A stretch of 64,000 bases of DNA from Clostridiales bacterium FE2011 (GTDB lineage Bacteria > Bacillota > Clostridia > Christensenellales > Aristaeellaceae), in NCBI GenBank assembly GCA_017569305.1, contig CP069418.1:2604001-2668000 (forward strand), given 5' to 3'. Position 1 is the stretch's first letter, and each line of letters starts with the position of its first letter. Under the pieces are notes generated by a model. That model had not been told where the DNA came from and did not search any database. It saw nothing but the letters and a program-made list of their open reading frames with translations. Shown here piece after piece: positions 8,325-16,420 of this stretch. Made by a program: the position numbers and the translations under genes.

Positions 8325-9257
8325 TTATTGAAGCTTTTCAATCAGGACTTCCGGATAAAGCCGGTCATAATCCGCGGGATCGAAGTCCCCGGTGAAGAGG
8401 CTGAGGGCGTTGGCTGCGGAAACCGCCAGGGCCATGCGGAAGGTTTCCTCTATGGGCAGGCGGCGGGCAAAACCCACGGCAAAACCGGCCACCATGCTGT
8501 CTCCGCAGCCGACGGTGTTCCGGGGGGTGATTTTCGGCGGCCTGCCGTGGAAAACACCCTGGTCACAGGCCAGTAAGGCGCCTTCTTCTCCCATGGAGAG
8601 CACCACATAGGGTATGCCGTCCCTGTGCAGGCAGGTGAGGGCGTTCACAGCTTCTGCCCGGCCGGAAATGCTGTGACCGGTCAGCTGGGCAATTTCATCC
8701 TCGTTGGGCTTGATGAAGAAAGGCTTTTCCTTCACGGCGGCGATCAGCCGGCCGCCGCTGGTATCAACCAGGACAGGAATGCCGTTGGCACGGCTGCGGC
8801 GGATGAGCTCACAATAGAAATCCTCGGGTACGCCCTGGGGGACGCTGCCGCTGATGGTGACCACATTCGCTTCCGGGAGACGGGCAGTGAAATCAGAAAG
8901 GAAGCGGTCGATATCCGCCTGCGTGACAGGCTGACCGGGCTCCAGGTACTCTGTGGAGCGGCCGTTGGACAGGTCCCAGCAGTTGATGCAGCTGCGGGTT
9001 TCCCCCTGTACATGGGTGAAGGCACAGCGAACCAGGGGAGAGGAGATCAACGACTCCAGGTACTGCCCGTTGAACCCGCCGACAAAGCCCATGGCGGTGA
9101 CGGGTTCCTGCAGCTTCGCGGCTACACGGCTGACGTTCAGACCCTTGCCGCCGGCAGTGTTGTGGACCTCCTTCACCCGCATGACGGTTTCAGGATGGAT
9201 GGATTCCATCAGATAGAGTTTATCAATGGAGGTGTTCAGCGTTACAGTAAGGATCAT
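8325..9257 (-). CDS. 1-phosphofructokinase / tagatose-phosphate kinase family (PfkB fold)
   Basis: A 310-residue PfkB-type sugar kinase of the FruK/LacC group, which phosphorylates ketohexose monophosphates to bisphosphates. Seen: the N-terminal strand ILTVTLNTSID, the substrate-binding AGGKGLNVSRVAAKL and the C-terminal anion hole and catalytic base NTVGCGDSMVAGF. The start at 9257 is preferred over the ATG six bases upstream, because GGAG would be only three bases from the latter. No fructose PTS gene is adjacent. It lies divergent to a tagatose-bisphosphate-type aldolase operon, which suggests it supplies the bisphosphate that the aldolase cleaves. Confidence 0.85.
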   Translation of the reverse strand: MILTVTLNTSIDKLYLMESIHPETVMRVKEVHNTAGGKGLNVSRVAAKLQEPVTAMGFVGGFNGQYLESLISSPLVRCAFTHVQGETRSCINCWDLSNGRSTEYLEPGQPVTQADIDRFLSDFTARLPEANVVTISGSVPQGVPEDFYCELIRRSRANGIPVLVDTSGGRLIAAVKEKPFFIKPNEDEIAQLTGHSISGRAEAVNALTCLHRDGIPYVVLSMGEEGALLACDQGVFHGRPPKITPRNTVGCGDSMVAGFAVGFARRLPIEETFRMALAVSAANALSLFTGDFDPADYDRLYPEVLIEKLQ

Positions 9258-9357
9258 ATGCATCGCTCTCCGAATCGTTTCATCATGCAAATAATGTAAA
9301 TGAGAAAAGGAAGAAAGTCAAGTATATAAATAAGTTGAGCGCAAGACAAAAAAAGGA

Positions 9358-9387
9358 TTGACAAGGAATGAAAACCGGTCGTATAAT
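9358..9387 (+). promoter_or_regulatory. sigma-A promoter of the aldolase operon
   Basis: A perfect TTGACA (9358-9363) and a perfect TATAAT (9382-9387) are separated by 18 bases, a near-consensus promoter that needs repression rather than activation. A palindromic operator lies at the expected start site. Confidence 0.85.
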
Positions 9388-9396
9388 GTGAAAAAA

Positions 9397-9410
9397 GCGA
9401 AACGATTCGC
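9397..9410. promoter_or_regulatory. LacI-type operator, class A
   Basis: GCGAAACGATTCGC is an even palindrome around a central CG, as in LacI-family operators. It starts ten bases after the -10 box, a classical repression position. Close copies occur at 17821-17834 and 34019-34032. It does not fit the CcpA cre consensus. Confidence 0.65.
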
Positions 9411-9433
9411 TTTTGCGAAAAGAGGGATATGGA

Positions 9434-10273
9434 ATGGCGTTCGTCACTACCGGAGAGATGTTGAAGAAAGCTCAGGAAGGCGGCTATGCCATCGGCGCGT
9501 TCAATGCGGAAAACCTGGAAATGGTCCAGGCTATTATTGCTGCGGCTGAGGCGGAGAACGCTCCTGTGATGATACAGACTACGCCCGGTACGCTGAAATA
9601 CGCGGGACCGAAATGTTTTGCCGGCATTGTGAGCCGGATGGCACGGGACGCAAAGGTGCCTGTGGCACTGCACCTGGATCACGGAAACAGTTATGAACTG
9701 GCGGAAGAGTGTGCCCGGGAAGGATATACTTCCCTGATGATCGACGGATCCAAGCTTCCGTATGAAGAGAACATCGCGCTGACCCGACGGGTGGTGGCTA
9801 TGGCCTGCGGCCTGCCGGTGGAAGCGGAACTGGGAACGGTGGGCGGCAAGGAAGACGGCATGGAAGCCAAACCCCAGTACACCGATCCGGATGAAGCGGC
9901 TGACTTTGTGAACCGGACCGGCATCAGCAGCTTTGCGGTGGCGATCGGCACAGCCCACGGAGTATACAAGGGAGAACCGAAGCTGGATCTGGACCGGCTG
10001 TCCGCAGTGCGGGAAAAGGTCAGCATTCCGCTGGTGCTCCACGGAACCTCCGGCGTACCGGAAGACCAGGTGAGGGAATGCATCCGCCGGGGCATCTGCA
10101 AGGTGAACTACGCGACGGATCTGCGTATTGCCTTTACGGCCGGTGTGAAGAAAGCCATCGGGGAACAGCCGGAGGCGTTTGACCCGAAAAAGTACCTGGC
10201 GGAAGGCCGCAAGGCTGTACAAAGCCGGGTGCAGGAACTGATCCGGCTGCTGGGGAGCAGCGGAAAAGCCTGA
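9434..10273 (+). CDS. class II ketose-bisphosphate aldolase (GatY/KbaY/FbaA family)
   Basis: A 279-residue zinc aldolase that splits ketose 1,6-bisphosphates or related ketose phosphates into DHAP and an aldehyde. The catalytic and metal residues are visible: HLDHGNS with Asp82 and zinc ligand His83, Glu132 in EAELG, His175 in AIGTAHG and His203 in LHGTSG. The HGVYKGEPKLDLDRL segment resembles tagatose-bisphosphate aldolases as well as FbaA. ATG 9434 has AGAGGG upstream. It is the first gene of a five-gene operon with a kinase, two oxidoreductases and a mutarotase, so a catabolic tagatose-type role is more likely than glycolysis. Confidence 0.88.
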   Translation: MAFVTTGEMLKKAQEGGYAIGAFNAENLEMVQAIIAAAEAENAPVMIQTTPGTLKYAGPKCFAGIVSRMARDAKVPVALHLDHGNSYELAEECAREGYTSLMIDGSKLPYEENIALTRRVVAMACGLPVEAELGTVGGKEDGMEAKPQYTDPDEAADFVNRTGISSFAVAIGTAHGVYKGEPKLDLDRLSAVREKVSIPLVLHGTSGVPEDQVRECIRRGICKVNYATDLRIAFTAGVKKAIGEQPEAFDPKKYLAEGRKAVQSRVQELIRLLGSSGKA

Positions 10274-10301
10274 GCAATACGAAAACGAGGAGAGTGCGGA
10301 G

Positions 10302-11780
10302 ATGAGAACCCTGCTGCTTGGCGTGGATATCGGAACCTCCTCCTGCAAGACGGCCCTGTTTGATCCGGAAGGAAAGGTCGTCGCCCAGGGCGGATGTGAA
10401 TATCCTGTCAGTTATCCCAGGAGAGGCTGGGCGGAACAGGATCCGGCCCGGTGGTGGGAAGGCGTATGCCAGGCAGTGCGCGAAATGATCTCCGAAAACG
10501 GCATTGAGCCGGCGGAAATCGCCGGAATCGGCACGGACGGACAGAGTTGGTCCGCCATCGCGCTGGATAGGGAAGGCAATGTGCTCTGCCCGACGCCAAT
10601 CTGGACGGATACCCGGAGCGAAGATATCTGCCGGGAGACGACGGACAGGCTGACAGCGGAAAAACTGTTTGGCCTGTGCGGCAATCCGGCCAAGCCGGGA
10701 TATACCTGGCCGAAGATCCTATGGTACCGGAAACACCGGCCGGAGGTATTTGAGAAGACAGAAAAGATCCTGCAGTCGAACAGCTATATCGTCTACAGGA
10801 TGACCGGTGAGATTACACAGGACCTGTCCCAGGGATACGGCCTGGCCTGCTTTGACATGCGGAAGGGCAGCTGGGACGACGGGATGTGCGAGGAGCTGGG
10901 GATTCCGCGAAAGATGCTGCCGGAGATTGCAGCCTGCCACCAGATCGTGGGAAGACTGACCGGGGAAGCGGCGAAGCAGATGGGCCTGCGGGAAGGCGTT
11001 CCGGTAGCGGCAGGCGGACTGGACGCGGCCTGCGGTACGCTGGGAGCCGGCGTGGTATCACCCGGACAGACCCAGGAGCAGGGCGGACAGGCCGGCGGCA
11101 TGAGCATCTGCATTGACCAATACGCGGCGGATCCGCGGCTGATTCTCGGCTTCCATGTGGTGCCGGGACGGTGGCTGCTGCAGGGCGGAACGACCGGCGG
11201 AGGCGGCGCCCTGAAATGGCTGCGGGAAACAATATGCCCGGAACTGAGCTTTGCGGAGATGAGCGCAATGGCAGAAACCGCGGAGCCGGGAAGCGGCGGC
11301 GTGACTTTCCTGCCGTACATGGCAGGGGAACGGAGCCCGATCTGGGATCCGAAAGCCTGCGGCGTATTCTTCGGACTGAACTTCGGCGTGACACGGGCAC
11401 AGATGATCCGGGCATGCATGGAAGGCGTGGCCTATTCCCTGCGGCATAACCTGGAAACGGCGGCGGAAGCCGGCGCCCGGGCAGACGTACTGCGGGCTAT
11501 GGGAGGAAGCGCCAACAGCCGGATCTGGACACAGATCAAGGCGGACGTGACCGGATGCGGAATCGAGGTGCCCGGAAGCGATACGGCGACTACTCTCGGG
11601 GCGGCGATGCTGGCCGGGGTCGGAACGGGCGTATGGCAGGGCTTCGAAGAGGCGGCCCGACAGACGATCCGGGTGAACCGGACCTATGAACCGTATCCCG
11701 CGGTGAAGGAAATCTATGACCGGGGATATGAAACCTACCGGAAGCTGTACGGGAATCTGAAAGATCTGATGAACGCATGA
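10302..11780 (+). CDS. FGGY-family carbohydrate kinase (xylulokinase-like)
   Basis: A 492-residue FGGY kinase, typical length, which phosphorylates a ketose or polyol with ATP. Seen: the N-terminal phosphate loop LGVDIGTSSCKTALFD (residues 6-21), the GIGTDGQSW substrate region, and the C-terminal GGSANSRIWTQIKADVTG adenosine-binding segment. It follows the aldolase gene by 28 bases with GAGGAG upstream. Sequence most resembles xylulokinases, but the neighbours (tagatose-type aldolase, GatD-like dehydrogenase) make D-tagatose or another hexulose a reasonable substrate. Specificity cannot be settled by reading. Confidence 0.85.
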   Translation: MRTLLLGVDIGTSSCKTALFDPEGKVVAQGGCEYPVSYPRRGWAEQDPARWWEGVCQAVREMISENGIEPAEIAGIGTDGQSWSAIALDREGNVLCPTPIWTDTRSEDICRETTDRLTAEKLFGLCGNPAKPGYTWPKILWYRKHRPEVFEKTEKILQSNSYIVYRMTGEITQDLSQGYGLACFDMRKGSWDDGMCEELGIPRKMLPEIAACHQIVGRLTGEAAKQMGLREGVPVAAGGLDAACGTLGAGVVSPGQTQEQGGQAGGMSICIDQYAADPRLILGFHVVPGRWLLQGGTTGGGGALKWLRETICPELSFAEMSAMAETAEPGSGGVTFLPYMAGERSPIWDPKACGVFFGLNFGVTRAQMIRACMEGVAYSLRHNLETAAEAGARADVLRAMGGSANSRIWTQIKADVTGCGIEVPGSDTATTLGAAMLAGVGTGVWQGFEEAARQTIRVNRTYEPYPAVKEIYDRGYETYRKLYGNLKDLMNA

Positions 11781-11814
11781 CCGGGCAGCCGGTGAAAGGA
11801 AGGAAAACAGGACT

Positions 11815-12873
11815 ATGAAAGCAGCGGTGCTGTACGGAAATGAGGATATCCGCTATGCGGACTGGGAGACGCCGGTGTGCCGGCCCGGGACGGTAAAGGT
11901 CCGGGTGAGGGCAACCGGTATCTGCGGCAGCGACGTGCCGCGGGTACTGAACCACGGGGCGCACTTCTATCCGGTGGTGCTTGGACACGAATTCAGCGGA
12001 GACGTGGTGGAGGTCGGCGAAGGCGTGGAAGGCCTGAAGGTTGGCGACACGGTGAGCGGCGCGCCGCTGGTGCCCTGCATGAAATGCGCGGACTGCCAGC
12101 AGGGAAACTTCTCCCTGTGCCGGCATTACAGCTTTATCGGCAGCCGGGAGCAGGGAAGCTTCGCGGAATATGTGGTGATCCCTGCGGCAAACGCTATCAA
12201 ATATGATTCGTCGATTCCCTATGAGCAGGCGGCCATGTTTGAGCCTTCCACAGTGGCGGTGCACGGCCTGCTGCAGGCCCGGTACCGGGGCGGCGAAACC
12301 GTAGCGATCCTGGGCTGCGGCACCATTGGCATCTTTACCCTGCAGTGGGCAAAGATCCTGGGCGCAAAGCAGATTGTGGCCTTTGACATTGACGACGGCC
12401 GGCTGGAGCTGGCAAAGCGGATGGGCGCGAACCAGACCGTGAACACCCTGAAGGAAGGCTTTATGGAAGAAGCCAAGGCGCTGACCGGCAGCCGGGGCTT
12501 TGAAAACGTACTGGAGACCGCGGGCAACCCGGTGACCATGCGGATGGCCTTTGAACTGGCGGCCAACAAGGCGAAGGTGTGCTTTATCGGCACGCCCCAT
12601 ACGGACTTGACCTTTACCCCGGCCCAGTGGGAAAACATGAACCGGAAGGAATTCTACCTGACGGGCAGCTGGATGAGCTATTCCGCTCCCTTCCCGGGAA
12701 AGGAATGGACGCTGACGGCCCACTGCTTCGCAGACGGGCGGCTGAAATTCGATCCGTCGATGATCTTCCGCAAATTCCCGCTCAGCCAGGCGGCGGAAGC
12801 CTTCGCCCTGTATAAGAACCCGCGGGACGTTCACGGCAAGATCATGCTGATCAACGAAGAACCTGAAAAGTAA
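11815..12873 (+). CDS. zinc-dependent medium-chain dehydrogenase, GatD/sorbitol dehydrogenase-like
   Basis: A 352-residue MDR-family polyol dehydrogenase. The catalytic zinc site is intact (Cys37 in GICGSD, His58-Glu59 in GHEF), as are the four structural-zinc cysteines (88, 91, 94, 102). The nucleotide-binding GCGTIG is at 167-172, followed by the acidic AFDIDD expected for NAD preference. Its closest recalled relatives are galactitol-1-phosphate 5-dehydrogenases and sorbitol dehydrogenases, which convert a polyol into a ketose. In this operon it would oxidise an alditol produced by the neighbouring reductase. Confidence 0.87.
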   Translation: MKAAVLYGNEDIRYADWETPVCRPGTVKVRVRATGICGSDVPRVLNHGAHFYPVVLGHEFSGDVVEVGEGVEGLKVGDTVSGAPLVPCMKCADCQQGNFSLCRHYSFIGSREQGSFAEYVVIPAANAIKYDSSIPYEQAAMFEPSTVAVHGLLQARYRGGETVAILGCGTIGIFTLQWAKILGAKQIVAFDIDDGRLELAKRMGANQTVNTLKEGFMEEAKALTGSRGFENVLETAGNPVTMRMAFELAANKAKVCFIGTPHTDLTFTPAQWENMNRKEFYLTGSWMSYSAPFPGKEWTLTAHCFADGRLKFDPSMIFRKFPLSQAAEAFALYKNPRDVHGKIMLINEEPEK

Positions 12874-12917
12874 AAAAGCAAATAACCATAAAGAAAGAAA
12901 ATAGGGAGGACACAAGC

Positions 12918-13928
12918 ATGGCATTCATCGATCCGAAACTGGTTCCCAAAAGAAAACTGTCCAACGGCCAGGAGATCCCCTGCATCGGTATGGGTACCTT
13001 CGGCAGCGACCGTTTTACCCCCGAACAGGTGTCCGGTGCTGTGGCCGGAGCGATCCGCAGCGGCTACCGCCTGTTTGACTGCGCGTCCGTATACGGCAAT
13101 GAGGACCTGATCGGCCAGGTGTTTGCCCAGGCCATGAAGGAAGGCGTTGTAAAGCGCGAAGAACTGTTTGTGACCTCCAAGGTCTGGAATGACATGCACG
13201 GACAGGGCGACGTACTGCTGTCCTGCGCGAAGACCCTGAAAGACCTGCAGCTGGACTACCTGGACTTCTACTTTGTCCACTGGCCCTTCCCGAACTATCA
13301 TGCACCTTTCTGCGACGGCGACAGCCGCAATCCGGACAGCAAGCCCTTCTCTGTGGAAGAGTTCATGAGCACCTGGCGCCAGATGGAACGCCTGGTGGAT
13401 ATGGGCCTGGTGAAGAACATCGGTATGAGCAGCATGACCATCCCGAAGCTGGAAGCTGTGCTGCCCCTGTGCCGCATCCAGCCCGCTGTGATTGAGATGG
13501 AACTGCATCCCTGCTTCCAGCAGCCGGAACTGTATGACTACGTGGTGGCCCACGGCATCCAGCCCATCGGCTTCTGCCCCATCGGCAGCCCCACCCGGCC
13601 TGACCGTGACATGACACCCGACGATATCGCCGATATCCAGGTGCCGGAAGTGGTGGAAATCGCGAAGGCCCACGGTGTGCATCCGGCTGTGATCTGCCTG
13701 AAGTGGGCCGTGCAGCGGGGACAGATCCCGATTCCCTTCTCCATCCACGAGAACGAGTATGTGTCCAACCTGATGTGCACGGTACAGGATCCGCTGACAG
13801 AAGAAGAAATGAAGATCATGAAGAGCGTGGACAGGAACTGCCGCCTGATCAAGGGACAGGTCTTCCTGTGGCCCGGCGCCAACGACTGGCACGACCTGTG
13901 GGACGAAGACGGAACCATCACGAAGTAA
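12918..13928 (+). CDS. aldo/keto reductase
   Basis: A 336-residue AKR with the full catalytic tetrad: Asp54 and Tyr59 in FDCASVYGNE, Lys88 in VTSKVW and His121 in FVHWP. These enzymes reduce sugar aldehydes with NAD(P)H, for example aldose to alditol. It is 44 bases after the dehydrogenase gene and has AGGGAGG upstream. An insertion around residues 125-145 (NYHAPFCDGDSRNPDS) lengthens the substrate loop relative to short prokaryotic AKRs. An aldose reductase activity paired with the preceding polyol dehydrogenase would convert an aldose to a ketose without an isomerase. Confidence 0.87.
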   Translation: MAFIDPKLVPKRKLSNGQEIPCIGMGTFGSDRFTPEQVSGAVAGAIRSGYRLFDCASVYGNEDLIGQVFAQAMKEGVVKREELFVTSKVWNDMHGQGDVLLSCAKTLKDLQLDYLDFYFVHWPFPNYHAPFCDGDSRNPDSKPFSVEEFMSTWRQMERLVDMGLVKNIGMSSMTIPKLEAVLPLCRIQPAVIEMELHPCFQQPELYDYVVAHGIQPIGFCPIGSPTRPDRDMTPDDIADIQVPEVVEIAKAHGVHPAVICLKWAVQRGQIPIPFSIHENEYVSNLMCTVQDPLTEEEMKIMKSVDRNCRLIKGQVFLWPGANDWHDLWDEDGTITK

Positions 13929-13951
13929 TAAACTGTAAATGAGGTGCGGAT

Positions 13952-14383
13952 ATGCTGAAGGGAATTCCTGCGATCATTCCCCCGGAACTGATGAAGATCC
14001 TGATGGAAATGGGCCACGGAGACGAACTGCTGATCTGTGACGGAAACTATCCGAAGTTCGGCTGCCCGGAACGGTGCGTCCGCATGGACGGCCACGGAAT
14101 ACCGGAGATTCTGGACGCCATTCTTCAATTCATGCCGCTGGATCCCTACGTGGAGAATCCGACGATCCTCATGGCGGTGCTGCCGGGAGATCCGTACAAG
14201 CCCGAGATCTGGGAAACCTACCGGGAGATCGGGAAAAAACACGAGGAAAAGGGCCTGCGGGAAATCGCCGTACAGAAGCCTGAATTCTATCCCCGGGGCG
14301 CGAAGTGCTATGCCTGTATCGCAACCAGCGAAACAGCCCTTTATGCCAACATCATCCTGAAGAAGGGTGTTGTAATACCTTAA
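13952..14383 (+). CDS. fucU: RbsD/FucU family sugar mutarotase
   Basis: A 143-residue protein with the FucU pattern: MLKGIPAIIPPELMKILMEM, then GHGDELLICDGNYP (catalytic His22, Asp30) and a C-terminal ARG-to-AIATSET segment. FucU interconverts the anomers of fucose-like pyranoses and so feeds enzymes specific for one anomer. It closes the five-gene operon and is followed by terminators. L-fucose isomerase lies 13 kb away, so the gene may serve either fucose or the galactose-configured sugar handled by this operon. The family assignment is firm, the physiological substrate is not. Confidence 0.88.
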   Translation: MLKGIPAIIPPELMKILMEMGHGDELLICDGNYPKFGCPERCVRMDGHGIPEILDAILQFMPLDPYVENPTILMAVLPGDPYKPEIWETYREIGKKHEEKGLREIAVQKPEFYPRGAKCYACIATSETALYANIILKKGVVIP

Positions 14384-14420
14384 TCGGTAATCAGTTCTCC
14401 TCCTTTTTATCCTTTTTATG

Positions 14421-14448
14421 GACAGCCGTGCTGCGGGGCGCGGCTGTC
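14421..14448 (+). terminator. hairpin after fucU
   Basis: GACAGCCG and CGGCTGTC form an 8-bp stem, followed by a T/C-rich tail. Confidence 0.6.
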
Positions 14449-14469
14449 TTCCTTTTACAGGCAAAAGAA

Positions 14470-14502
14470 AAGGCCGGTGCGTGACGCGCCGGCCTTGTTT
14501 TT
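14470..14502. terminator. bidirectional terminator between fucU and the CUT1 permease gene
   Basis: A 12-bp stem with one G-T pair (14470-14481 with 14485-14496, core AAGGCCGG) has GTTTTT on one side and an A-rich run on the other. Confidence 0.85.
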
Positions 14503-14519
14503 GAGTGCTGCCCTCAGGA

Positions 14520-15380
14520 TCAGCCCTTTGTTCCGGTGAGGGCGATACCCTCAATGAACTGACGCTGGAAGAGCAGATAGAGCACCATCATCGGGATCAT
14601 AGCCAGCGTGGAGCCGGCCATCAGGATCGGATAACGGGTGGTGTACTGACCCTGCATGGAGGAGATACCCGCGGACAGGGTCATCATGTTGATGTTGTTG
14701 TTCACGATCAGCGGCCACATCATGTCGCTGTATGCGAAGACCGCAGTGAAGACCGCCAGGGCGATCATGGCCGTTTTGGTCAGCGGAAGCATGATCCGGA
14801 AGAAGACCTGGAAGGTGTTGCATCCGTCCAGGACGGCCGCTTCCGAAAGCACATTGGGCAGGCTCATATAGAACTGCCTCAGGAAGAAGGTTCCGAAGGC
14901 ACTGACCAGGCCGGGGAACAGCAGGGCGAAGATGCTGTTCAGTTTTCCCATGCCCGCAAGCATCTGATACTGCGGAATGATGAAGATCTGGTTCGGCAGC
15001 ATCATCTGGGACAGCACAATGAAAAAGAAGAAGCGCTTAAACGGAAAACGCAGTTTGGCAAAGGCAAATCCTGCCATGCTGGAGAAAACCAGCGCGCAGA
15101 TGATCCGTAAAAACATCAGCATCAGCGTGTTGAAGTACAATGCCCCGAAGGGGAGCGTACGGGTAACTTCGGTATAGTTCTCCGTGAGCCATTCCCTGGG
15201 GAGAATTGTGGGCGGGATCAGGAGAGATTCGCCATTGCTTTTGAAGCTCGTCAGAATCATCCATACAAAGGGGAAGATCATCACGAACGAGCCGATGATC
15301 AGGATGATGTGAATGATCATCCTGCTGCGTGAACGGTAGTTTGATTTCCGTTTTACCGCAGCCGGGGCGACTGTCGTCAT
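14520..15380 (-). CDS. CUT1 sugar ABC transporter permease, MalG type
   Basis: A 286-residue, six-helix inner permease subunit. The cytoplasmic EAA loop (EAAVLDGCN, followed by FRIMLPL) contacts the ATPase. ATG 15380 has GAAGGAGG upstream and removes an unlikely N-terminal extension. It is the third gene of the operon SBP - MalF-type permease - this gene. No ATP-binding subunit is encoded, so the complex probably uses a shared MsmK/UgpC-type ATPase from elsewhere. With the neighbouring GH4 alpha-galactosidase the expected cargo is an alpha-galactoside such as melibiose or raffinose. Confidence 0.9.
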   Translation of the reverse strand: MTTVAPAAVKRKSNYRSRSRMIIHIILIIGSFVMIFPFVWMILTSFKSNGESLLIPPTILPREWLTENYTEVTRTLPFGALYFNTLMLMFLRIICALVFSSMAGFAFAKLRFPFKRFFFFIVLSQMMLPNQIFIIPQYQMLAGMGKLNSIFALLFPGLVSAFGTFFLRQFYMSLPNVLSEAAVLDGCNTFQVFFRIMLPLTKTAMIALAVFTAVFAYSDMMWPLIVNNNINMMTLSAGISSMQGQYTTRYPILMAGSTLAMIPMMVLYLLFQRQFIEGIALTGTKG

Positions 15381-15393
15381 ATTCAATCCTCCT

Positions 15394-16320
15394 TCATTCG
15401 TAATGAACGAGCTTCTTTTCGGAAATAAACTGGATTGCCGTAAAGATCGCAATAATCACAAAAGTATAGATAACGATGGCGGATCCGTATCCTTTGTTGA
15501 ATTTCTCAAAGGCCTCCCGGTAGAACAGGGTCATCAGCACCGTGGCGTTCTTGTAAGCCGGATTCCGGGTGTTGATCAGCAGATAGATGGTATCGAACTG
15601 CTTCAGGGAGGTCATGGCGCGCATCAGCACCACAAAGAACAGGGTGGGCGAAACCATGGGGATCGTGATATGGAAGAAAGACTGTATACCATTGGCTCCG
15701 TCAATTTCAGCCGCCTCATAGTAACTCTTTGAGATACTTTGCAAGCCGGCCAGGATCAGGACCAGGTCATAGCCGATGGCGGACCAGACCCCGATAATGG
15801 CACAGGAAAGCAGCGCTGTGTTCGGATCCGCCAGCCAGCTGGGCCCCTGGATGCCGATTGCCTTCAGGGCGATGTTCAGGATGCCGTTCTCGGCGTTGAA
15901 GATCCAGCGCCAGACCATGGCAACCGCGGCGGGAGCAACCACCATGGGCAGGAAATAGATGCCGCGATAAATATCCCGGCCCCGGATTTTACTGTTCAGC
16001 AGAGCAGCGAAGATCAGCGAAAGCAGCACGCCTACCGGTACGGTGAGCACCATGTACAGCAGCGTGTTGATGGTTGCGTGGCCGATCATGCTGTCCTTGA
16101 ACAGCTTTTCAAAGTTCTTCAGGCCGACATAGACTTCCGGCCCCAGGCCCTGGGTTTTATACAGGCTTCGCCGGATGGTGTCGAAAAACGGATAGATGTT
16201 CAGCACGCACAGGCCGATAATGGTCGGCGCGATCAGGATAAAGGCGGCAGCCACAACCTTGGGATCGTAATGTTCCCGCCGGCTGAGACGCGGTGCGGCA
16301 GGCTTGGATAAAACGGTCAC
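15394..16320 (-). CDS. CUT1 sugar ABC transporter permease, MalF/UgpA type
   Basis: A 308-residue permease with six predicted helices and an EAA loop EAAEIDGANG followed by FFHITIP. I choose the GTG at 16318-16320 because AAGGAGGG lies about 10 bases before it; the upstream TTG has no such site. It begins 13 bases upstream of the second permease gene's partner and is clearly co-transcribed. A strong GC hairpin separates it from the upstream binding-protein gene and may set their relative expression. Confidence 0.9.
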   Translation of the reverse strand: MTVLSKPAAPRLSRREHYDPKVVAAAFILIAPTIIGLCVLNIYPFFDTIRRSLYKTQGLGPEVYVGLKNFEKLFKDSMIGHATINTLLYMVLTVPVGVLLSLIFAALLNSKIRGRDIYRGIYFLPMVVAPAAVAMVWRWIFNAENGILNIALKAIGIQGPSWLADPNTALLSCAIIGVWSAIGYDLVLILAGLQSISKSYYEAAEIDGANGIQSFFHITIPMVSPTLFFVVLMRAMTSLKQFDTIYLLINTRNPAYKNATVLMTLFYREAFEKFNKGYGSAIVIYTFVIIAIFTAIQFISEKKLVHYE

Positions 16321-16356
16321 GGGATGCCAACCCTCCTTTCTGTTAATACGCCACAA

Positions 16357-16379
16357 GCCGCGGCAGGGAATGCCGCGGC
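16357..16379 (-). promoter_or_regulatory. intercistronic hairpin after the binding-protein gene
   Basis: GCCGCGGCA-TTCCC-TGCCGCGGC forms a perfect 9-bp GC-rich stem without a T run. In importer operons such stems stabilise or partially terminate the mRNA so that the binding protein is made in excess. Confidence 0.6.
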
Positions 16380-16420
16380 AGTGGCGCCTGTTTCTGAGAT
16401 AAACCGATTACGGTATCAGA

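Noticed and set aside
9397..9410. CcpA cre site
   Set aside because: Aligned on the central CG, it fails most of the defining outer positions of the cre consensus; a dedicated LacI-type operator fits better.
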